In this document: positions 56,535-64,000 of the stretch, piece by piece
Numbering within the stretch: position 1 is the stretch's first letter
How the letters are laid out: each line of letters begins with the position of its first letter
DNA from: Cenococcum geophilum 1.58
Taxonomy: Eukaryota > Ascomycota > Dothideomycetes > Gloniales > Gloniaceae
Assembly: GCA_001692895.1 (NCBI GenBank)
Contig: KV748200.1
Location: 1,004,914-1,068,913 of the forward strand
Length of the DNA: 64,000 nucleotides
Direction of reading: 5' to 3'
Translations under genes and position numbers: made by a program
Notes under the pieces: model-generated
Seen by the model: the letters and a program-made list of their open reading frames with translations, nothing else
Databases searched by the model: none
Told to the model about the DNA's origin: nothing

Positions 56535-58289
56535 ATAATATATATAGTTTATTTTAATAACATTGTAGTCTACTTTAATAACTATAAAGCATATACGTAC
56601 TATATATAAATAGTACTTAAAAGACTGCGGGAATATAAGCTCTATATAAACCTAAAAAAATACTTATTCTATATTACTAGCATTAATTTTCTAGGCTTTA
56701 TTATTAGTGTTAACGGAGTATTAATAGAGAAAAGCTAGGTAGACGCTATTAGGGAATGGCTATACCTTATAATATTTAGAGAAGTATAGGTTTTTTTAGG
56801 CATGGTAAACTTCTACTAAAGGTTTATTGTTTACTATTTATAAGTAATACTCCTAATTACCGATCTACTAAAAGGATCTAAGAATAATAAGAAGTTAGGA
56901 CCCTTTATATTTAGGGAAGCTACTAAGTAGGTAATAAACTAGTTAAAGAATTTATTTACGTTAGTGCCTATCTTACTATACTTCTACTAGGAGTTATATA
57001 TATACCTTAAAACGGATATATCCGGCTTTGCCCTAAGGGCAATTATATTTTAATTAAAAGACAAAGAATAGCATCTTATAGCGTTTTAGTTAAGGAAAAT
57101 AACCCCTATAGAGTAGCTTATATAATATATAACTAGGAGCTGCTTATAATAATTACAGTAATAAAGTACTGGCGATATTATTATATAGAAATCAATTATC
57201 CTATTAAAGTCCTTACAGACTATAATAACCTAGAATACTTTATAACTATAAAGGTATTAAATAGTTAATAAGCGAGATGGGTAGAGGCACTATCGTAGTA
57301 TGACTTTAAAATTACGTACCGCCTAGGAAAGACAAACCCTACTAATAGGTTATTAAGACGTCCGGATTACGAGATAAGGAGAATCCAGGACAGTATAGGG
57401 GAAATAATCCCTATATTACAAAATTTGCTTAGAAAGAAAGAAGACTCTTTTCCTAAAACTATAGAATTTTGCGGTAAGGTAGAGGTCCTAGCAATATAGC
57501 TATAAAGCAATATAATTATAGAGCTATAGGATATAGTTATAGACTAGGTTATAGACTAAGCAGATATTATAAAGTTGGCGTACCCTAGAATTAGTAAGAA
57601 TTCTATGGGATATACTAGAGGTGTTATAGCACCTTTAACTTAATAGCGTATTAGCTGCGAGTTTTTAGATCTAAAGGGGATAGGCAAGATACCTATTCGC
57701 AGCGTGGCACACTATATAATAGTAGGAGAATTTGCTAGTACTAATGGTTTAAAACGTCTTATACTATACCTTAAGTCTATAATAGCGGCAGGCAAAATAG
57801 AAGTAAGTAATTTATATAAAACCTTTCCGGATCTTCTTCTTTAAGCTTAATAAAGGGACGCCTTCGCCTTTAGAGAGAGGTAGAAAAATATAGTAGAGAC
57901 TAACTTGGCCGGAGTTACTAAAAAGCTATAGTAATAAGACTAAAAGGGTTTATTACGCTTTAAGGGTGCTGTATATATCCTAAAGGACTAAGTAATTTAA
58001 AACGAAATTTTAAAGGTCTTCTATAATAACCCTCTTAGGGGTCACTACGGTGCTAACAGAACCCTTAAGGCCGTTTAAAGGAAATTGTTTGTATTAATTT
58101 AATAATATAAGGCGAGTTATATCTAGGGGCACGAAATACGTATAGTATTGTATACTCTTTTAGATAGTAGTGACTGTCAATTCTATTAAGGTAGACTACG
58201 TGGTCTATATACTAACGCGCCTCCCCCCTAATTAGTTAGCATATAGGTAGTTAGTGTACTAAACGCGTAACTACGCGTTTGGTATACTA

Positions 58290-58545
58290 CGTACTATAAT
58301 TATATACTGGCGGCACTTAAAAATGACTCACTTATATATAGCCCCCGTAATTGCTTTAGTAGAGCCGTAGAATATAAAAGAAATATATAGGAAATCCCTC
58401 CTAAGGTGCCTTCTAAGCTGCCTTTTAAACGGTGCTCTTAGCTGACCGTAAGTCCTCCTTACGGTCCGTTAGATGAACTGTACGGCCTTCCGAAGGGCCG
58501 TAAATGAACTATAAGTACTCCGTTAGTCTCGTTCTACCTATTCTA
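58290..58545 (-). repeat. LTR-like block of the copia element
   Basis: On the minus strand it begins with TAGAACGAGACTAACGG, matching the plus-strand block at 38328 onward through gcaccgtttaaaaggcagc and attacggaggctatat-type sequence. Confidence 0.5.
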
Positions 58546-58979
58546 CGACCTTTAGATTGAGCTTATTTGTGTTAATTAGGGGGTTAAAAGCTTGGCACGG
58601 CTTTGCCTTAATTATAGCGTCCGCTAGGTTGTCTCCGCTGCTAATCTATTTAACCTCTGTAATCTTACGTTGTTTATAGGCCTAATGTAAGCATATTAGG
58701 TCGACTATAAGCCTCTTTTTTTATATTGTACCTAGTTTAACTAGGCAGTTGTAAAGGGATTTTAAATTAGTGTATAGAACTAGGGGTAACTGCTTTAGCT
58801 GTAGGATCTTCTAGATTATTAATTTAATTACTACTACTATATTAAAGCTATAAGCTAGTGCATATAGTTTAGAAGCTAGTACACTTTAAGTTACTTATTT
58901 ACACTTAATTAAGGACTAGTATAATATATTTACGTCCTAATTATAGTCCTATTAGCAAAATGTTTATACCTTCTAATAA

Positions 58980-60945
58980 TACTAACAGCTCCTAACAGCT
59001 CCTGTTAGGGCTATTAGGAGCTTTAGGAGATACTTATACTTAGTATCCTGCTAGGAGCCTATTAGGAGGTCGCCCGGACCACTAGGACCTTTAGGACCTT
59101 TAGGACCTCTAGGACCTCTAGGACTATTAAGATAATTAGGACTATTAGGACAATAATAAAAATTCTAAATTTAAAAATAAGGATAATAACACTCTAGTAT
59201 TTGCAGCCAGTAAAAAAATTTAAAATTTAAAATATAATTATATATAATTTAAATAATCTAAAATAATCTTTTCTGCCTACCGCCTGTGTCTGTTATGGAG
59301 CTCTACGATTAAGCGTTAGGCAATTGACTGAGGAGCCTCTCGCGGAGGCTCCAAATTGTTGATCGGCGGTGTTCCCGACGACCCGGCCGTGTGCTGATTT
59401 CCTAACTAGGCCTAGTGCCTGCCTGCTTATCTGCCTGCCTACCTACCTACCTACCTACCTACCTACTTGCCTGTCCTATATGTCCTACGTATCCTACATA
59501 TCCTGCGTGTCCTGCGTGTCCTACCTATTTATGCCTACCTGTGCCTGTCGTACCTACCTATCTATACCTACCTGTCTGTATCTATAATTCGGGGGAAAGG
59601 TTGGCCTAATTAAAGGTTCTGCTTGATTCGATTAATTATATTAATTTAAATCGTTCTCTATAGGCGTTCGCTAGCTATATGTTTAAATAGTAGTTGTCTA
59701 GGGTGCCTCCTTAGGAGGCCTTAATTTGATTTAATTTGGTAATGGGCTAATATTAAGGCTCTGGTTTGATTTAATCAATTAATTAAATTAATTGTGGTGT
59801 TCGCTAGCTAGTCGTTTAAACGATTATTATCTGGCTCTGGCGATGGTTGTCTAGCTCTAACAATAGTTGTCTAGCTTTGGCGACGGTTATCTGCCTCTAA
59901 AGACGGCTATTTAGCTCTGACGACGGTCGTTTGGTTTTAGCGACGGTCTCTAGTTCTAGCGACGGTCCTCTCTTACCTGCCTCCTGCCTACCTGCCTATA
60001 TTAGTATCTAATTTAATTTAGGGGAGGGGTTGGCCCGATTAAAGGATCTAATTAATTTAGATCGTTCTCTATAACCGTTCGCTAGCTATATATTTAAATG
60101 GTAGTTATCTAGGGTGCCTCCCTAGAAGGCCTTGATTTAATTTAGTAATAGGCCGATATTAAAGTTCTGGTTTAATTTAATTGATTAATTAATTAAATTG
60201 TTTATGGTATTCGCTGGCTAGTTATTTAAAAGGTCGTTATTTAGTTTTAAGACGGTTATCTAGCTCTAGGATGGTTATCTAGTTTTAGTAACGGTTATCT
60301 GGTTCTGGTGACGGTTATCTAGTTCTAGTGACGGTCGTCTAGTTTTAGCGACGGTCGTCTGGTTCTAGTGATGGTCCTTTACTAGCTGCTGTTCTAGTGC
60401 CTCTTAAGGTAGGGAGGATATAAGGAAGGGTAAAAAATAAGGTGGCTATAAAGGGGGTAACTTGGTAGAGGCATATATAGGCTATTAGAAATATAGCGGG
60501 GACCTAATAGCACTGTGTGTCGCGCCTAATAGCACTATATATCGTGCGCGCGCGCACTTAAGGTGGGGGGGGTGTTGTATAAGGCGGGTGTTATATAAGG
60601 GGGGGTGTCGCATTAGGGGTATTGCTTAAGGGTATGCAGAGGTGTCGCTTTGGGGGGGGGGTTATTAGGAGGGGTATTGCTTAGGGGTATCCTACCAGGA
60701 ACCTAATAGGATGATTAGGAAATATTAGTTTCCTATTAGGATTTAATAGAACCCTAATAGAAAATTAAAGATCCTGGTAGGAGCCTGTTAGGACAACTAG
60801 GACAATTAGGAAAATTAAAATCCTACTAGAAGCCTATTAGGAGCTTATTAGGAGCTTTAGGACCTTTAGGACAATTAAAATCCTATTAGGAGGCCTCTAG
60901 GATCTTAGCACCCTAATAAAATGCTAATGCTATAAGTATGATTAT
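58980..60945. repeat. Tandem-repeat-rich insertion within the copia RNase H
   Basis: Both borders carry the same short motif family (aggacctttaggacc, ctattaggagc; 58985-59150 and 60690-60910). Inside are a TACC/TGCC microsatellite (59416-59580), a unit of about 420 bp present twice (about 59590-60005 and 60010-60400, beginning ggggaaaggttggcc / ggggaggggttggcc), and within each a 20-bp minisatellite (tctagctctggcgacggttg type). No protein-coding feature. The class of insertion is unknown. Confidence 0.6.
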
Positions 60946-62793
60946 AAAGCTAATTTATAATAATAGGTCTTTATTATTAGTAAAGGATGCGTCTATAAAT
61001 ACTAATAGGCTAAGGAAATTTAGGTTTAGTGGTACAAAGGTAAGTCCCCTTACTATATTGTTAATTTGCTACTAAATACGCTTATTAAGCTGCTTAATAT
61101 TTTCCTCTTATAGATCTATTGCCTAGGCCGTAAAGGATAAATTATAGGCAGATTTAGGTTAATAGACTATAGTAATATAGGCGCCTCTTACGCGCTAGGC
61201 GATGTATTAGTCCTTTATATTTACGGTTTTATAAATCTCTTTATAGGAGCTAGTGAGGTCTATAGGCTTTACTATAACGGGCTTTAGGTTTTAAGCTTGG
61301 CGTTCCTAAGTTAGCTTAATTAGGTTGCCCTTTTATATAATTAAGCCTCCGTTAAACTTAATTGGAGTTTACTTAGTTAATAGCTCTTGTGGCTTTGCTA
61401 AGAACTTTACTTTATATAGTTTAGTTTCTTTAGCGTCCGCAAAGGTCCGGTTTGCTAGGAAGAGGGTATTGTCTATTTAGAGCCTAATAATACTAAGGCC
61501 GTTTAATTGGGTGTATAGGAGGCAGGGGTTATAGGTCGACTATCCCGTTTTAAGTTTACTAATATAGTGCTGGTAATATGTCTTAAACTAATAGTTCCTA
61601 GCTTCTGGTACTCCGTAGAGAGGTTTTATAACCTATAGAATTATTTCTAGTTATAAGTTAAGTTTATAGGGTAGTCGTATAAAGATGTCCCTACTTAGGT
61701 AGGTATTAGACTGCATATAGGCTTGCGAGATGTCCCGTAGGTAAAGGGCTGCGAGTTTGCTTTGCTATAGGCCGGGCATAAGTATAAGTATAATTTATTG
61801 GCTAACTCGTTAAATTATAGGCGACTATATAAGGACTAAGTCCTTTCCTTAGTCGTTATAAGCTTATATAATGAGCCTTAATTTTTTAAAAGCTTTATTA
61901 GTACTAGGGTGCTTAATTTTATTAATAAAGCGTGAGTTAAATATACGGACGCCCTTTTTAAATAGTCCGTTAATCTCTTTGCGTTATAAGTCCGTAAAAG
62001 GGGTTTTCTATACTAAGACTAGTATATTTATAGGTGGAGATTGCCTTGCGGATATTCCTGCGGAGGTTAGGTAATTCTCTATTATAGGGTTTTTAGTTAT
62101 AGGGTGCTTTTAAGGGCGTCTTTAACTACGCTTTACGGTAGGTTTAGTAGGTTTTTAGGGGACTTCTGGAGTAGGCAGAGGTGCTTTTATTTTATTTGGT
62201 TTAGTAGGTGCTCCTAGTTTATCTAGTTTAATATTATGGGTGTTTTTAGGCTAAAGGTAGGGTTTTACAGACATGCTTTTAAAGTTAGTTAGTCCGCTAG
62301 GGAGTTATATATAGTACGTTTTGTCTTTTATAGCTAGTAAATAATAAGGTCCGGTTTAATTGCCGCTCTTACGCTATATAAGGACTTTAGAATTAAGCGG
62401 GAGGTTATATACTAAGGTTGTATTAGGTCCGTTATGGTAGTATAAAGCGTTATTAATAGTTTGTTTAGCCCGTAATTTGACTATTTCGGCTATTACCTTC
62501 CGTATTATAGCTGCTTGTTTCGTAATAGACGGGGTAAAAGGGCCTAGGTTGCTTATTCTTAGGTAGGCTCCGTAAACTAAGAGGGTAGGTACTAGCCCGT
62601 TAGGGCTAGCGGTATTATTAATAGCTTTTACGGCCATCTATAAAGCTAGTTTCTTTTAGATGTCCTTACACTCGTCTATAATAATCTAGTTATTACAGAC
62701 GCTTTAAGTACGATATTACGACTACTTGGGAAAGAGTTGAAAGAAGCTAGTTAGTTAATCTAGGCACGGTCCAGAATGGAGCCGATAGAGCTA

Positions 62794-64000
62794 TGTAACG
62801 AGGAATAGTAACTAAGGTTATATAATAGGATCTATATAATCTATAGGATCTGCGTAATCCATAATAGAGCAGATAAAGTATATATATATTACGTATAAGA
62901 AGGATTTTATAGAAGTACGGTCGTGTATTTAAAGGACTACAGTCCCTACCTAGATAGTTCCTTCCTTATAGTAATTCTTAGAATATAATTAGAGTTAATC
63001 TATTAGGTAACCACTCTACTAGTTATTATTACGTTATTAACCTTTAACTTATATTACCTATACACCTAGCCTAATAATAAGCCTATTGTAGTACTTACTA
63101 CAAGGTTCCGTTATATAATTACTACTAGGTTACAGTATTAAGTATAGAAAAGTCAAATAATATACCACTAAAAGCAGCTACTATAACGCCATTGACGGCG
63201 GCAACTACTTTAAGGTTAAGAGGTAACACTAGTATAGCGGATACTAACTTATAGCAACCTATAACGGTCGGACAGCTATAAAAGATAGTTAACTAGTTAA
63301 TAATAAACAATGCGGCACTAAAAGAAAGGGTTAATAGGATAAGAGCGGTAAAGATTAAGCTACTATTAATTAAAAGATACTTAGGGGAAAGATTGAAGCT
63401 TAAGGGATTTTTTTATATAAATGCACTTTAAAGTTACCTAAGAAGGAGTAAAACTGCTAATATTTATAGATCGAATAGCATATACGGGACTATTCCTATT
63501 AAAAAGGGCACTTAAATAGTTTAAGCTTTACCTTACGAAGATATAAGTAAACGAAATAATAACCACTAATTAAGAGGTGTGGTTTATATTCTTAAGCTAG
63601 GAAGGGTTTACGGAGTAACTTATATAAATGTTTGGAGACCTAGAGGCAGTAACTACGGCGGAAAGAAAACTCTAANANATTNCGNAATAAACCTTAGTAA
63701 TTAAGTATATAANNTAGTTCCAGANATTAGCNANNTAAGTTAAGTNNAATAATANGGCGCTTATAGTATAGTATAAGCAAGGACTTAAGGCTAAAGTCTA
63801 GGATATAATTATTCTAATAAAAGATATAGACACCCTAAAAGAACTAATAGATTAAGTAATTAAGATTAATAATTGGATCTACTAAAGGGAATAGGCTAAG
63901 AGAGGTTAGGATAGAGTTTTATAGTTATATAAGGTGTAAAACACGCAATAACTAAAGCTAAGTTAGAAGCTATAATATAGCGTAAAGCTAATAGACCTAA
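62794..64000 (+). mobile_element. Second RIP-degraded Ty3/gypsy element, 5' part, running off the window
   Basis: A presumed LTR (62794-63064, TGTAACGAGG...TACA) is followed by gag: KIKLLLIKRYLGERLKLKGF near 63355-63410, an MFGDLEAVTTAERK block at about 63630-63670, AARYTTEFQRLAS near 63690-63740, and QYKQGLKAKVQD near 63765-63805, typical of Ty3-type capsid regions. The frame is broken by many TAG/TAA stops and contains undetermined bases at 63676-63758. The rest lies beyond the right edge. Confidence 0.6.

Larger units (their letters stand above)
53263..58250 (+). mobile_element. RIP-degraded Ty3/gypsy retrotransposon, interrupted by a LINE and truncated by copia
   Basis: A presumed 5' LTR (53263-53580, TGTAACGGAATCCCC...TATACA) is followed by gag with a zinc knuckle TCYNCGKKGYISRFC (about 54711-54755), in which the His is now Tyr. 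A protease motif CLIDSGAS comes next (about 54888-54911), then an RT (KKDGILRLYINY near 55590; LDLKDIYY near 55725), RNase H (LKTDISGFALRAI near 57010), and the start of an integrase zinc domain (HYGANRTLKAV near 58040). Stops are numerous, largely TAG/TAA. The RT is split at 55904-56534 by a LINE fragment, and the integrase ends in a minus-strand copia copy at about 58250. No 3' LTR is visible. Confidence 0.75.
58250..62793 (-). mobile_element. RIP-degraded Ty1/copia retrotransposon, interrupted
   Basis: Minus-strand domains in order: end of integrase (62637-62374, AVKAINNTASPNGLVPTLLV), RT (about 61750-61300, KPLYGVPEARNYWF, STYNPCLLYT, PIKFNGGLI, with the catalytic Asp-Asp changed to Asp-Asn) and RNase H. 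RNase H is split by a tandem-repeat block: FIDASFTNNKDL near 60995-60960 and SVLASKLYALAYS, LYNCLVKLGT and DNLADAIIKAKP at about 58890-58590. After the end of the polyprotein an LTR-like block (about 58545-58290) follows. The 5' part is cut by a gypsy LTR at 62794. It is not functional. Confidence 0.75.

Noticed and set aside
59369..59609. Two Thr/Tyr/Leu-rich small frames
   Set aside because: Translation of the TACC/TGCC microsatellite.

Overview
The window looks like an accessory, probably subtelomeric or island-type segment of a filamentous ascomycete (Pezizomycotina). The evidence is many short GT-AG introns (52 to 100 bp, mostly 52 to 75), HET-domain genes, a DUF3176 membrane protein, PTH11/rhodopsin-type membrane gene remnants, and long AT-rich retrotransposon blocks carrying the C-to-T / G-to-A signature of repeat-induced point mutation (RIP). 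The species cannot be named from the sequence alone.

Layout. 1-1469 is the N-terminal part of a HET-ankyrin gene running off the left edge. 2520-3560 is a decayed rhodopsin-type membrane gene. 4507-6214 is a four-exon secreted GH16 glucanase. 8476-18172 is a conserved core: SNU114 (U5 snRNP GTPase), ERG10 (acetoacetyl-CoA thiolase), an MLH2-type MutL protein and an Ada-like metal-binding/AraC regulator, arranged as two divergent pairs. 18964-19662 is a broken flavin-reductase-like gene. 20565-22165 is a Mutator-like element with an exact 9-bp target duplication. 22703-24959 is a second HET gene, 25560-26010 an RBR ligase fragment, and 27084-29477 a DUF3176 protein. 30578-34959 is a divergent pair: a TPR-CHAT protease-like protein and a 298-residue protein of unknown family.

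From 35256 to 42911 lies a DIRS-order retroelement (RT/RNase H plus tyrosine recombinase, split direct repeats) heavily marked by RIP, with a younger 2.9-kb LTR element nested in it. 43081-43309 is a TA-flanked MITE. 46146-48756 is a second divergent pair, a five-exon RBR ubiquitin ligase facing a tandem ubiquitin-like protein; both become intact once introns are placed. 49075-50502 is a membrane-anchored coiled-coil protein and 51150-52610 a membrane protein with hevein-like chitin-binding repeats. 53263-64000 is a nest of RIP-degraded Ty3/gypsy and Ty1/copia copies, a truncated LINE, and minisatellite blocks.

How the genes fit together. The housekeeping island (8.5-18.2 kb) is surrounded by gene types associated with fungal non-self recognition, regulated cell death and ubiquitin signalling (two HET genes, CHAT, RBR-Ubl). 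The strongest candidate for a lesser-known system is the CHAT protease plus small partner at 30.6-35.0 kb. Its layout resembles known fungal protease-gasdermin gene pairs, but the identity of the partner is an inference that needs a structure or profile search.
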